From NCBI GenBank assembly GCA_041687755.1, contig JBDNJM010000056.1, forward strand, positions 1-48,287: a DNA stretch of 48,287 bases, read 5' to 3'. Within the stretch, counting starts at the first letter, position 1, and each line of letters begins with the position of its first letter. Source of the DNA: JBDNJM01 sp041687755. GTDB lineage: Bacteria > Planctomycetota > UBA1135 > GCA-002686595. Position numbers and translations under genes: made by a program. The notes under the pieces were generated by a model. The model was not told where the DNA came from, ran no database searches, and saw only the letters and a program-made list of their open reading frames with translations. Below are positions 20,553 through 29,721 of this stretch, in pieces.

Positions 20553-21257
20553 TTGAACGCAGCTCCTACGCCAGTGCCCCGCAACTCCACGGCGGCCGTT
20601 CTGGCCATCGAGACCTCCACCCGCGCCCCCAGCCTCGCCCTGCGCCTTCCCGACGGAACGGTGACCGTGCGCGAGCTCGACGGCGAGGGCGCCCACGCCA
20701 GCGACCTCGCGCCCGCGATTCAGGGCCTGCTGCACGACGCCGAGTTGGCCCCCGGCGATCTCGGCCGCCTGATCGTCGGCACCGGCCCCGGCAGCCTCAC
20801 GGGCCTGCGCGTTGGCGCCGCGACTGCGATCGGCCTCGCGTGCGTCGTCGACGCCGACCTCTGGGGCGTGCCGTCGCTCGCCGCGGTCGCGCTCGCCGCC
20901 CGCGACGCGGGCGCCCGCGGCCCCCTGATCCACGTGCACGATATCCGCGGCGGGCATGTCGCGCTCGCCGAGTTCATCGCCGACGACTCCGACCCCGGCC
21001 TCGCCTGGCCCACCGGCTGCGACGCGCAATCCAGCATTCGTGCGATCGCCTATGCCGACCTCGCAGCCGAGCTCGCGCGCTTGGCCGAGGCCGCCCTGAT
21101 CGCCGATCGGCAGCTGCTCGAGCGCAGCGGCGCGCGCCCTGAAGACCTGGATCGCGCGTTGACCCCCGTCGCGCCGCGCGCGGCCGCCCTGCTGCGACTG
21201 AAAGCACTGGGCGCTGCGGACGTGCAGCCCCTGTACCTGCGCGCGTTCGGCGCCTGA
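20553..21257 (+). CDS. tsaB: tRNA threonylcarbamoyladenosine synthesis protein TsaB
   Basis: About 234 residues from TTG 20553 (GTG 20574 is an equally short alternative, and neither has a clear ribosome site). TsaB is the ASKHA-fold partner of TsaD and TsaE that makes the t6A37 modification of ANN-decoding tRNAs. Family signs are AVLAIETST at the start, HASDLAPAIQGLL, and GTGPGSLTGLRVGAATAIGLA. The C-terminal half is diverged, as usual for TsaB. It is the last gene of the ftsH-tsaB run. A palindrome follows 80 bases later. Confidence 0.88.
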   Translation: MNAAPTPVPRNSTAAVLAIETSTRAPSLALRLPDGTVTVRELDGEGAHASDLAPAIQGLLHDAELAPGDLGRLIVGTGPGSLTGLRVGAATAIGLACVVDADLWGVPSLAAVALAARDAGARGPLIHVHDIRGGHVALAEFIADDSDPGLAWPTGCDAQSSIRAIAYADLAAELARLAEAALIADRQLLERSGARPEDLDRALTPVAPRAAALLRLKALGAADVQPLYLRAFGA

Positions 21258-21336
21258 GCGCGGAGCGCGCGGCCCCTCCGGGCTGAACGGGTCTCCATAC
21301 CGCAGGGGCCTTCGATTCAGACCTGCGCCGTTCACA

Positions 21337-21364
21337 GCGTGCGGCCCCCCGGGCGGCCGCACGC
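21337..21364. terminator. Perfect inverted repeat between tsaB and the histone-fold gene
   Basis: GCGTGCGGCC (21337-21346) pairs exactly with GGCCGCACGC (21355-21364) around an eight-base loop. It lies 80 bases after tsaB and 130 bases after the end of the oppositely oriented histone-fold gene, so it could end transcription both ways. There is no proper T run on either side. Confidence 0.5.
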
Positions 21365-21496
21365 TTGGCCGGACGGCGGATCGGCAGAACGGCCCTCAAC
21401 GCTAGAAGAGCCCTGGAACGTCAGAACGGGCCCCGAACCGAAGTCCTGAACCCGTCCTGAGTTCTGACAGCGCCCGCGGGCGGCGCCGACGGCTCC

Positions 21497-21757
21497 CTAC
21501 AGGTCGTGGGGACGCAGGGTGCGACGGTTGTTGTCGTTCGCGCGCTGCTCGGCCGTGGCGATCATCTCGCGGACCTTCTCGTCGAGGGCGCCGTAGAAGT
21601 CACCGGACACGTTGATGCCGGCGGCGGCCTTGGTACGGCTCTTCGAGATGATCAGATCGACGGCGCCACGCTTGGTGGTGCGCTTGGTTGCACGCTTGGT
21701 GGTGCGCTTCGTCGTCTTCTTCTTGGCGGCTTTCTTCTTGGTCTTCTTCTTGGCCAT
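21497..21757 (-). CDS. Bacterial histone-fold protein with a lysine-rich N-terminal tail
   Basis: 86 residues from ATG 21757 (a longer frame to 21808 is unlikely). Residues 1-30 are a tail with 13 Lys and 4 Arg and Thr/Lys/Arg repeats (TTKRATKRTTKR at 19-30). Residues 33-86 read as a histone fold: a first helix (VDLIISKSRTKAAAG), loop and long central helix (SGDFYGALDEKVREMIATAE, next QRANDNN), then RRTLRPHDL, the RxTxxxxD loop-2 signature of histones. It resembles the short bacterial histones such as Bdellovibrio Bd0055 in the fold, but those lack such a tail. It should bind DNA, probably as a dimer. H1-like Lys-rich proteins are the alternative if the fold is wrong. It is a lone minus-strand gene between two plus-strand operons. 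Confidence 0.75.
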   Translation of the reverse strand: MAKKKTKKKAAKKKTTKRTTKRATKRTTKRGAVDLIISKSRTKAAAGINVSGDFYGALDEKVREMIATAEQRANDNNRRTLRPHDL

Positions 21758-22195
21758 GTCAGTTCTCGGTCGGCGTCGACTGCCACGGTGCGGAATGCAC
21801 TGCGGCACAAGACGCGGAGGGTGGAATGCTCGGCCAGAAGGCCGGGCAGGGAAGGAATCAGGGATCGGGCCTGTCGCGAGAAGTTTCCCGGCGCGCGACC
21901 CGTGAGGGCTTCGATCCGTGGAGGGCTCAGGCGAAATGGCCGCAGACGGGCGGTATCACGGCTTTGCGCAAAGGATTCGCGCTGCCGTGTTCAACAGCAT
22001 GGAAACGGCGGAGTACCGGTGTCAACACGCCAAACCCCTCGAATTGGCCGAAAAACCCCAGAATCGAGCGGTTTACCTCTAGATCGCCCGAACGATGCAC
22101 CGGATTGCATGTCCAAGCGCCGATCTCTGACGTGCAAGCGACGCGAAGATGCGCGCATCGGGCGCGCTCGCGGTGCTTTAGCCTAGAAGGCAGCT
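21758..22195. other. Intergenic region between divergent histone-fold gene and alr
   Basis: This gap is noticeably less G+C-rich than its surroundings. It must hold promoters for both the histone-fold gene (minus) and alr (plus). AGAAGGCAG just before the alr ATG is a plausible ribosome site. No gene or RNA is recognised, and several short frames read through it without any family signature. Confidence 0.5.
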
Positions 22196-23356
22196 ATGCG
22201 ACCGCACCGGGTATGGGCCGAGGTTGACCTCGACGCCTTGGGCGACAATCTGCGCGCCGTTCGGGCCGCGGCGGGTCCTTCCGTAGCCGTGCTGCTCGTC
22301 GTCAAGGCGGACGCCTACGGTCACGGGGCCCTGGCCGTGGCGCTGCACGCGGAGAGCCTGGGGCTGGCCGACTTCGGCGTGGGCACGGCCGAAGAGGCCC
22401 TGGAGCTGCGGCGTGGAGGCGTGACCGGCCGGATCCTGCTGCTCGGGACGATCGTGGACGACGAGGCGCCCGAGTGCCTCGCCCACGGTATCGAACTGGG
22501 CGTGCACGCGGGCGATCGCTGCCAGCAGCTCGACGAACTCGGCGCCCGGACCGGCTGCCGCGCGCGTGTGCACCTGAACGTGGACACCGGCATGGGACGC
22601 CTCGGCGTGCTGCCCGAGCGAGCCCTGGAGCTGCTGGCGCGCATCCATCGCGCCGAGCACCTTGAGCTGGCCGGGACCATGACCCACCTCGCCGCGACGA
22701 GCGACGGGCGCAGCTCGAGCGCTCGAGCGCAGCTGCGCGTTTTTCAAGCGTTGCTCGACGCGGCCCGTGAGGCGGGGCTCGACACCGGCTGGGTCCACGT
22801 CGGGAACTCCGCCGCGCTGTGTTCCGGAAGCGTACCCGCCTTCGATGCCGTGCGGCCCGGCATCGCGGCTTACGGGATGCTGCCGCGCACGGTCGCCACC
22901 AAGGTCGTGCTGCGCCCCGTGCTCTCCCTGCGCAGCCAGGTGATCTTCTTCAAGGACTTGGGCGTAGGCGCGACGGTCGGGTACGACGGGACCTGGACTG
23001 CTGGCCGCCCCTCGCGCATCGCGACGCTGCCGCTGGGCTACAATGACGGCGTGCCGTGGCGGCTGGGCAACTGCGGCGAGGTGCTGCTGCGCGGGGCGCG
23101 CGCGCCAATCGTTGGACGCGTCTCGATGGACTACACGACCGTGGACGTCACCGACCTGCCCGGCGTCGCGGTCGGCGACGTCGCCACCTTGATCGGACGC
23201 GACGGGGCCGAGCAGATCACGGCGCTCGACGTCGCCGATGCTGCCGGCACGGTCGCCTACGAGATCACCTGCTCGATCGGCAAGCGCGTTCCGCGGCTGC
23301 AGGTCGGTGGGCAATCCCCCACCCCGACGCCCGCCGAGGAGCGGCTCGCGCGATGA
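22196..23356 (+). CDS. alr: Alanine racemase
   Basis: 386 residues. This PLP-dependent enzyme makes D-alanine for peptidoglycan. The PLP lysine is Lys38 in VVKADAYGHG. Other family blocks are VHLNVDTGMGRLG, MTHLAAT, HVGNSAA, DAVRPGIAAYGM, the catalytic tyrosine region VGYDGTWTA, TLPLGYNDG and GRVSMDYTTVDV. In the last motif Tyr follows Asp as in several divergent racemases. Start and length are standard. The stop overlaps the start of the AsmA-like gene (ATGA). Confidence 0.95.
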   Translation: MRPHRVWAEVDLDALGDNLRAVRAAAGPSVAVLLVVKADAYGHGALAVALHAESLGLADFGVGTAEEALELRRGGVTGRILLLGTIVDDEAPECLAHGIELGVHAGDRCQQLDELGARTGCRARVHLNVDTGMGRLGVLPERALELLARIHRAEHLELAGTMTHLAATSDGRSSSARAQLRVFQALLDAAREAGLDTGWVHVGNSAALCSGSVPAFDAVRPGIAAYGMLPRTVATKVVLRPVLSLRSQVIFFKDLGVGATVGYDGTWTAGRPSRIATLPLGYNDGVPWRLGNCGEVLLRGARAPIVGRVSMDYTTVDVTDLPGVAVGDVATLIGRDGAEQITALDVADAAGTVAYEITCSIGKRVPRLQVGGQSPTPTPAEERLAR

Positions 23357-26300
23357 GCGCACAACGACGACTTCGCGGGCCGCTGGTCGCGTTCGTGCGC
23401 TGGAGTGCGTCGGGCGCGGCCGCGGTGCTGTTGCTCGGCGCCGTCGGGCTCGAACTCCTGGGACGCACCGGCGTCGCCGCCGATTGGGTCGAGCTCCAGG
23501 CCGCCCGAGCCCTGGAGCCGACGGGGCTGCGACTCGAGGTGCGCAGCGTCGGCGTGCGCTGGCTCGCGCCCGGCCTGCAGCTGCGTGGGGTGCGCGTCCG
23601 CTCCGCCGAGACGGGACAAGGCCTGATCGAAATCGAACGGCTCGGACTCGACTTCAGCGGCCCTTTCGCGGGCCCCCCGCGACTGGAGCACGTGCGCATC
23701 GACGGGGCCGAGCTCGCCATCGGCGACGCGCTGTACGCCGAGCTGGAGAGCGCGCGTCAGCGGCAGGCAACGAGCGACGCGCCGCGCCTCGAGCTGCCAG
23801 CGGTCGAGCTGCGCCGGCTGCGCCTGATCCTCGTGCAGGAGGACCGCCGCACCGGCATCGGCGAGGTCGACTTCGACCTCGAAGCCGGCACCGCCCCGCG
23901 CACGGGCGGGACCTTCCGACCCGGAGAGTTTTTCGGCCGCGGGCAACTCGCTCCTCTGGAGTTCGACGGAGCTTACGGCCCAACCACCGGCCTCGAAGTG
24001 CGCTCCTCCGTGCGCGACCTCGAGCTGGACGCCCGCACGGCCTCTGGCCTCGCGCCCCTGCTGGCCTCGATCGGCTTCGACGTGGCGCGCGTCACGCTGG
24101 ACGCCGACGCCGAGCTGCGCGTGCTGGGCGGCCCCGCGACGGACCGCATCCGGGTCGCGGCCCAGGTGCGCGACCTGCGCGCCGGCATCGCCGCCCGACC
24201 GAGACCGCTCGAGGACGGACGCGGCGCGTTCGAGGTCGTCTACGACCCTGCCCGCGGCTACTCGCCCCTCGCGCTGGCGGGCTGGGATGTCCGCGCCGGC
24301 CTTGAGGCCCGTATCGGCGAGGTCCCGCTGCAGGCCGAGCTGCACGCGGGCGCCTCCGCGCCGCGCGGGAGCCTGGCGCGGCTCGATCTTGATGTCCCCT
24401 ACTTCGGATTCGACGAGCAGAGACGACAGCTGCTCGAAGAGATGATCGGAGAGGGCTCGACGGCATGGAAGCAGGTGGACGGTGTCTGGAGCGCGCTCGC
24501 CTTCGACGGCGCTGCGCGGCTAGGCGCGAGCTTCGTGCAGCCGGTCGGCGACTCGGATGGAATGCCGCTGCCGCTCGTCTTCGCGAGCGCGGACCCCCTC
24601 GGCGAACTCAACGTGACCTACCACGGCTTTCCTGGCCGGGACGGCCTGCGGCGCGGCTTCCCTGTGACCGCCGAAGACGCCAACGCGCGCATCGGGTTCG
24701 CGTTCAACACCGAGCGGGAGATGTCCTGGCGCGTGGATTGGGGCCAGATGCAGGCGCGGCAGCCCGACGGCGAGGTGTTCTCCGAGGGCACCGTCGCGCA
24801 GAATCCGGACCCCTTGGCGGAGGGCTACGACAAGGTGCTTCTGCGGCTGGGCGTCGACGTTCCCCGGTTGCGTGTGGGCCCCGACCTGCGACGCGGCCTG
24901 GCCGGCCTGCGGCTGAAGTTCGACTTCGACAAGCGCTTCGCCCCGAAGCGCGGAGAGGTGGCGGCCCGCGTGCGAATGGAGTCCGCCGACAAGGGGCCGG
25001 GCCTGGTGTTCGCGATCGACCTGGACCTCGCGGAGATCGACGGAGCCTTTGAGGACTTCCCGCTCCCCTTCCACGCCGCGGGCGGCCAGCTCGCCCTGCG
25101 CTACGGCGCGGAGGGCCGCCGCTTCCGGACCGGCAACCAGCGCATCGTTCGCCCGTTCGGCATGGCCTGGGAGCTCGAGGCCCTGGGCCCCAACGGCGAG
25201 GCGCTGGCGATCGCCGGCACGCGGCGCTCCCCCGACCTCGACCCGCGCAGCAGCCTGCCGCCCGAACGCGGAGCTCCGACGCTCGGCCAAGTGGATGTCG
25301 CGGTCGAGGGCCTTGAGGCCAATAGCTCCACAATCGACTGGCTGCTGCGCGACCGGCCCGAGATCGCCGAACCGCTCGCCCTCGCCGGCCTGAGCGGCGC
25401 GCTGACCGCGGCTTACCGATCGGTTGTCCACGACCCCGAGCAACCCTTGGTCGGCGTGCTGGAGCTGGAGTCCCGCGAGCTCGAGTGCACGCCCCTCGGC
25501 GGCACGGCGCGGCTGCTCGACCTGGGCGCCCGACTGCTCCTTTCGGGCGACTTCAAGTTCGCCACTAAAGCGGGTGCGCCGAGCGGCGCCCTCGCCGGCT
25601 TCGTGACCCGCGCGACGCTCGCTGGGCGCCTGGACGACAGCGTTCAGATCGGTGCGGAGGTCGCCCGGCTCGCCGACGGTCGAACGCTGACGCGCATCAG
25701 CGCGTCGGGGCTCGATCCGAACGACCTACCGGACCTCCCCGGCATCGAAGCGCTCCAAGCGAAGCCCCCGCCCATCACCGGCGCCATCGACCTGTTCGCG
25801 GAATTCGACGAGGAGTTCACGGACCTCGATGCCTCAGACCTCGATGTTTCCACGCGCCTGCGGGACAACCGGCTGGAGGTGGGCCGGCTCCAGCTCACCG
25901 TCCTGGACGGGGAAATCCGCCGGGAGGACGGCCTGCTGCGCTCGGATCGGCTGTCCGCGCGGCTCGAGCGCACGGCGATCCGAATAGACGACTTCGAGGC
26001 CAGCAACGACCCCGGCGACAGCTGGGTGCGCGCGCTCGTGTTCGCCGACGACCTGCCGCTCGACCTCGAGCACCTGTCGAACTTCATGCCAGCGGCCACG
26101 ATCGAGGCGCTCGAGGATCGCGCCCTGTGGCGCGGCAGCCTCGACGTGCGCGGCCTGAGCGTCGAGGCGCGCGAGCTGGAGCAGGGCGGCTATGAGGTGG
26201 ACGCGTCCGGAGACCTCGTACCCCACAACCTATTCTTGGACGTGGGTTTGCCGCTCGCCGTGCGCTCGGCGGAGCTGCGCCTCGACCGTCTCGTTGTCGA

Positions 26301-27102
26301 GGGCCAGAGCGTGCGGGGCTATGGGGCCATCGAGGGCCTGTACGCCAGCCTCGCAGAGCGCGTCGTCTCCAATGCGAGTGCGGTCGTAAGCTTCGCGGAG
26401 GGGCGCCTCACGATCGGCGACCTCAGCAGCAATTTCGCCGGCGGCGAACTGCGCTCGTTCGGGGCCCGCGTGGGCGGCGGCATCGCGGTCGCCATGGACG
26501 TGATGCCGCCGTACCGCTTCGAGCTGTCCTTGGAGCTGGCCGCCGTCAAGGTCGCCCAGCTGCTGGAGGGCATGTTCGCCGGCGGCGCCGCCGACCGCGG
26601 CGAGCTCGACATGGTGCTACGGCTGGCGGGCACGCCCAACGACCTGCTCGGCCTCGAGGGCTCCGGGCGCCTGCGGCTGTTCAACGCGCGCCTGTTCTCG
26701 GTGCCGGTCGTGCGCCAGCTGTTCAGCGTGCTGGGACTCGCCACGACCGCGACCTTCGACGAGATGGCGACGCGCATCCGCTTGGACGAGGGCGTCATCC
26801 ACCTCGACGACGCGTACGCCCGCAGCCCGCTGGTGACCCTCATCGGCGGCGGCACCTTGGACCTCGATGGCACCCTGCGCCAAGACTTCGAGCTGACCTA
26901 CAGCATCGTGGACGCGCTCGGCCCCTTCTCGAAGCTGCTTTACCTGCTGCAGAACAGCCTCCTGCGCGTGTCGGTTCGCGGCGATATGGGCCGCCCCAAG
27001 CTCAAGCTGACCAACTTCATCTCGGACCTTCTGACCCGCGACCGGGACCTTCCGCCGGGTCTGCCGCTGCCGCCCCAGCGGCCCCTGCCGGACAGGTTCT
27101 GA
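23353..27102 (+). CDS. Very large AsmA/YhdP-like protein
   Basis: 1249 residues from ATG 23353, overlapping the alr stop. One N-terminal helix (about 18-38, SGAAAVLLLGAVGLELLG) is followed by a long beta-rich region built of short strands such as LRLEVRSVGVRWLAPGLQL and RLGLDFSGPF, like the AsmA/TamB/YhdP superfamily of bridge-like lipid carriers across the periplasm. The last part (GELDMVLRLAGTPNDLLGL, then GEGV-type strands and IVDALGPFSKLLYLLQNSLL) fits the AsmA_2-type C-terminal domain. It probably moves phospholipid toward, or stabilises, the outer membrane. The closest E. coli parallel by size is YhdP. Coupling to alr suggests expression with the cell wall. Confidence 0.72.
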   Translation: MSAQRRLRGPLVAFVRWSASGAAAVLLLGAVGLELLGRTGVAADWVELQAARALEPTGLRLEVRSVGVRWLAPGLQLRGVRVRSAETGQGLIEIERLGLDFSGPFAGPPRLEHVRIDGAELAIGDALYAELESARQRQATSDAPRLELPAVELRRLRLILVQEDRRTGIGEVDFDLEAGTAPRTGGTFRPGEFFGRGQLAPLEFDGAYGPTTGLEVRSSVRDLELDARTASGLAPLLASIGFDVARVTLDADAELRVLGGPATDRIRVAAQVRDLRAGIAARPRPLEDGRGAFEVVYDPARGYSPLALAGWDVRAGLEARIGEVPLQAELHAGASAPRGSLARLDLDVPYFGFDEQRRQLLEEMIGEGSTAWKQVDGVWSALAFDGAARLGASFVQPVGDSDGMPLPLVFASADPLGELNVTYHGFPGRDGLRRGFPVTAEDANARIGFAFNTEREMSWRVDWGQMQARQPDGEVFSEGTVAQNPDPLAEGYDKVLLRLGVDVPRLRVGPDLRRGLAGLRLKFDFDKRFAPKRGEVAARVRMESADKGPGLVFAIDLDLAEIDGAFEDFPLPFHAAGGQLALRYGAEGRRFRTGNQRIVRPFGMAWELEALGPNGEALAIAGTRRSPDLDPRSSLPPERGAPTLGQVDVAVEGLEANSSTIDWLLRDRPEIAEPLALAGLSGALTAAYRSVVHDPEQPLVGVLELESRELECTPLGGTARLLDLGARLLLSGDFKFATKAGAPSGALAGFVTRATLAGRLDDSVQIGAEVARLADGRTLTRISASGLDPNDLPDLPGIEALQAKPPPITGAIDLFAEFDEEFTDLDASDLDVSTRLRDNRLEVGRLQLTVLDGEIRREDGLLRSDRLSARLERTAIRIDDFEASNDPGDSWVRALVFADDLPLDLEHLSNFMPAATIEALEDRALWRGSLDVRGLSVEARELEQGGYEVDASGDLVPHNLFLDVGLPLAVRSAELRLDRLVVEGQSVRGYGAIEGLYASLAERVVSNASAVVSFAEGRLTIGDLSSNFAGGELRSFGARVGGGIAVAMDVMPPYRFELSLELAAVKVAQLLEGMFAGGAADRGELDMVLRLAGTPNDLLGLEGSGRLRLFNARLFSVPVVRQLFSVLGLATTATFDEMATRIRLDEGVIHLDDAYARSPLVTLIGGGTLDLDGTLRQDFELTYSIVDALGPFSKLLYLLQNSLLRVSVRGDMGRPKLKLTNFISDLLTRDRDLPPGLPLPPQRPLPDRF

Positions 27103-27230
27103 CGGTCGGGTTGAGCGCCGGGCGCCGCCGTGCCGGCCGCCGCATGCAAGCGCTGCTCCCGGCAGGGCCTCCCGGACCCCCGTGAGCCTGGATCCGAGCC
27201 CCGCCGGGCGTGCTAGGCTGCGCCGCTCCC

Positions 27231-28310
27231 ATGCAGACTCCCCCCCTACGCGCCGTTCTGATGGCCGGCGGATCGGGCACCCGGCTCTGGCCGGCGAGCC
27301 GCTCCACGCGCCCCAAGCAGTACCTGCCGCTTGCCGGCCAGCACACCATGCTCGCGGCGACCGCCGCCCGCCTCGAGGGCCTCGTCGAGCGCGAGCACGT
27401 GATCGTGGTCACCGCCGAGGGCCAGGCCGATCTCGTGCGCGAGAGCCTGCCCTGGCTCCTCGAGGAGAACCTGCTCGTGGAGCCCGAGGCCCGCAACACC
27501 GCGGCCTGCGTCGCCTGGGCCGCCTGCCACACCGCGGCCGACGACCCCGACGCGGTCCAGCTCGTGCTGCCCGCCGACCACGTGATCGAGCCGCCGGACC
27601 GCTTCCGCGCGACGCTCGCCGCAGGCGCCGCCGTCGCCGCCGAGAGCGGCGCGCTCGTGACCTTCGGCGTCGAGCCCGACCACCCTGCGACCGGCTACGG
27701 GTACATCGAGCGCGGCGAAGACGCTGGCCCGCAGGGCGGAGTGCGCGTCTCGCGCTTCGTCGAGAAGCCCAACCTCGAGCGCGCCAAGGAGTTCCTGGCC
27801 TCCGGCCGGTTCCTGTGGAACGCGGGCATCTTCGCCTGGACGGGGCGCTCCATCCTCGCCGCCTTCGACAAGTTCGAGCCCACCATGCGACCGATCCTCG
27901 AAGCCGTTGTGCGCGGCGAGCGGCCGATCGGCGACGTCTACGGCGACCTGCCGGCCAAGCCGGTGGACACGGCCATCCTCGAGCGCTCCGACGACGTCCG
28001 GGTGCTGCCGATCGACTACTCCTGGAACGACGTCGGCTCCTGGGCCGCGCTCGCCGACGTTGCGACCGCGGACGCCTCCGGCAACTGGCCGATCCTGCCC
28101 GAGACCGCGCGCCTGGTCACCGAAGCGTCCGCGGGCAACGTCGTGTGGAGCGACGACCCCGATGCCGTGATCGCCCTGGTCGGCGTGGACGACCTGGTCG
28201 TCGTGCGCGCGGGCAACGCAACGCTCGTCTGCCCGCGCGACCGGGCCCAAGAGGTCAAGCGCATCGTCGAGCAGCTGAAGGCCGACGCGGACGGGCGTCG
28301 GCACCTGTAG
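27231..28310 (+). CDS. manC: Mannose-1-phosphate guanylyltransferase
   Basis: 359 residues from ATG 27231 (a TTG at 27210 is less likely). It makes GDP-mannose from GTP and mannose-1-phosphate. The nucleotidyltransferase signature AVLMAGGSGTRLWPASR starts at residue 8, then PKQYLPL, EPEARNTAACV, LPADHVI, GYGYIERG, RFVEKP, FLWNAGIFAW and SWNDVGSW. The isomerase part of bifunctional forms is absent, so this is the single-function type. GDP-mannose would serve the glycosyltransferases elsewhere in the window. ruvX follows one base after the stop. Confidence 0.95.
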   Translation: MQTPPLRAVLMAGGSGTRLWPASRSTRPKQYLPLAGQHTMLAATAARLEGLVEREHVIVVTAEGQADLVRESLPWLLEENLLVEPEARNTAACVAWAACHTAADDPDAVQLVLPADHVIEPPDRFRATLAAGAAVAAESGALVTFGVEPDHPATGYGYIERGEDAGPQGGVRVSRFVEKPNLERAKEFLASGRFLWNAGIFAWTGRSILAAFDKFEPTMRPILEAVVRGERPIGDVYGDLPAKPVDTAILERSDDVRVLPIDYSWNDVGSWAALADVATADASGNWPILPETARLVTEASAGNVVWSDDPDAVIALVGVDDLVVVRAGNATLVCPRDRAQEVKRIVEQLKADADGRRHL

Positions 28311-28311
28311 C

Positions 28312-28752
28312 GTGGGCGCCGTCATCGCGATCGATCTAGGCCGCAAGAAGAGCGGCTTCGCCTCGACCGATCCGCTGCACATCTCGACGTCCGTGCTGGA
28401 TCCGGTGCGCGCCCAACCGATGTCCGCGGAGTTTATGGCGCACCTCGAAGCCCTCATCGAGGAGCGCCGACCGGACACCCTGCTGATGGGGCTGCCGCTC
28501 GACGAAGACGGCACGGAGGGCCGCCAGACCGCCTACGTGCGCGACACGGCGGGGCAGCTCGAACGGCGCTATCCGGAGAAGCGGATCTTGCTCTACGACG
28601 AGCGCTACACGAGCAAGGCCGCCGAGGAGCTGATCCGTGAGTCCGGGATTCCACGCACGGACATGAAGCGCCTGCGCGATAGCTTCGCGGCTCTGGTAAT
28701 CCTGCGCGACTGGCTCGACAGCGGCGAACCCGACACGCGCGAGCAGACCTGA
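28312..28752 (+). CDS. yqgF: YqgF/RuvX-type RNase H-like nuclease
   Basis: 146 residues from GTG 28312. This is a putative Holliday-junction resolvase that is also implicated in pre-16S rRNA 5' processing. The family's RNase H fold residues are seen in AIDLGRKKSG (first Asp at 8), GLPLDEDGTEG, LYDERYTSKAAEE and the late RDSFAALVILRDWL with its Asp. Size is standard. It ends a tight pair with manC and faces the hydrolase gene convergently, 46 bases away. Confidence 0.92.
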   Translation: MGAVIAIDLGRKKSGFASTDPLHISTSVLDPVRAQPMSAEFMAHLEALIEERRPDTLLMGLPLDEDGTEGRQTAYVRDTAGQLERRYPEKRILLYDERYTSKAAEELIRESGIPRTDMKRLRDSFAALVILRDWLDSGEPDTREQT

Positions 28753-28798
28753 GCGGAACCCTTCGGTCCGGCCGAGGGCTGACTCCCGAGCGGCCCGC

Positions 28799-29680
28799 TC
28801 ACCCCAGGCGGTCGAAGAACTCGATAATCGCCGCTCGCACTTCGGCCGCCTTGACGTCGTGCAGCAGGTCGTGGCCTGAGCCCGCGATCTCGCGCAGTTC
28901 CAGGCTGCCTCCGACCAGGCCGCGGGCGGCCTCGATCGGCGCCAGCCGGTCCTCGGAACCGTGCAGGATCAGCGTCGGCGCGGAGATCGTCCGGGCCTTC
29001 GCGAGCACGCCAGCCGCCTCCGCGGGGAGCCTGTCGAGCGCGTGCCGCGTGATCGCGTCGTGGACCAGCGAGTCCGCCCGTCGAGCAGCCGCTTGCGCCG
29101 CGTCGCTGGTCCACGACTCCGGCGCAATGCCAAGCGACCCGGCGTCGGTGGGCTTGGGCTTGGCGAACATCGCCCTCAGGCCCTTGGGCTTGGGCGGCGG
29201 CGTCCCGTTCGGGCTCAGCCACGGCCCCAACAGCACCATGCCGCTCACGTGATCGGGAAAGGCCTGGGCGTAGGCCATGCAGTACAGGGCACCGAGGCCG
29301 ATGCCGACAAACATCTTGGGCGCCTCCGGCATGCGGTAGGCCAGGTGGTCGCGCACGGATTCAATGTCGCGCACCGGTTCCGGCATGCCCCAGCAGTGCC
29401 CCCGTTCGCCCTCGCTCTTGCCGTGCCCGCGCATGTCGGGCAGCGCAACGGCCCAGCCGGCATCCGCCAGCTCACCCGCCAGCTCCTGGTAGCGACCGCC
29501 GTGGTCGCCGGCGTCGTGAACGACGGTCACGCAGCCCTGGGGCTCGCCTTCGGCGGCCAGCTCCAGCACGTGCAGCAGGAACAGCCCTTCGGTCGAGTGG
29601 CTCAATCCCGCCCCCTCGGTGCCGTCAGGGTTGGACTCGCGTAGCTCAAGGTTGGTCAGGAATCCGCGCAGTTCACTCAT
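28799..29680 (-). CDS. Alpha/beta hydrolase, monoacylglycerol-lipase-like, without the usual nucleophile
   Basis: 293 residues from ATG 29680. The fold is that of lysophospholipase/serine aminopeptidase S33 proteins: VVHDAGDHGGRYQELA (oxyanion region), PDMRGHGKSEG at 81-91, the acid in HGSEDRLAPIEA and the catalytic His in GSGHDLLHD. The nucleophile elbow, normally GxSxG, reads GIGLG at 126-130, so Ser is replaced by Gly128. This protein may be a non-catalytic binder, or use a different residue. It lies 41 bases after the last of six paralogous secreted-protein genes on the same strand and is probably cotranscribed with them. A signal peptide is not evident, so it is likely cytoplasmic. Confidence 0.8.
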   Translation of the reverse strand: MSELRGFLTNLELRESNPDGTEGAGLSHSTEGLFLLHVLELAAEGEPQGCVTVVHDAGDHGGRYQELAGELADAGWAVALPDMRGHGKSEGERGHCWGMPEPVRDIESVRDHLAYRMPEAPKMFVGIGLGALYCMAYAQAFPDHVSGMVLLGPWLSPNGTPPPKPKGLRAMFAKPKPTDAGSLGIAPESWTSDAAQAAARRADSLVHDAITRHALDRLPAEAAGVLAKARTISAPTLILHGSEDRLAPIEAARGLVGGSLELREIAGSGHDLLHDVKAAEVRAAIIEFFDRLG

Positions 29681-29721
29681 GGCGGAGGTGAGGTTAGCAC
29701 AGGCCGACCCGACCGCAGGCC

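Noticed and set aside
28753..28798. Bidirectional terminator between ruvX and the hydrolase
   Set aside because: CCCTTCGG and CCGAGGG pair only imperfectly and no T run follows; too weak to list.
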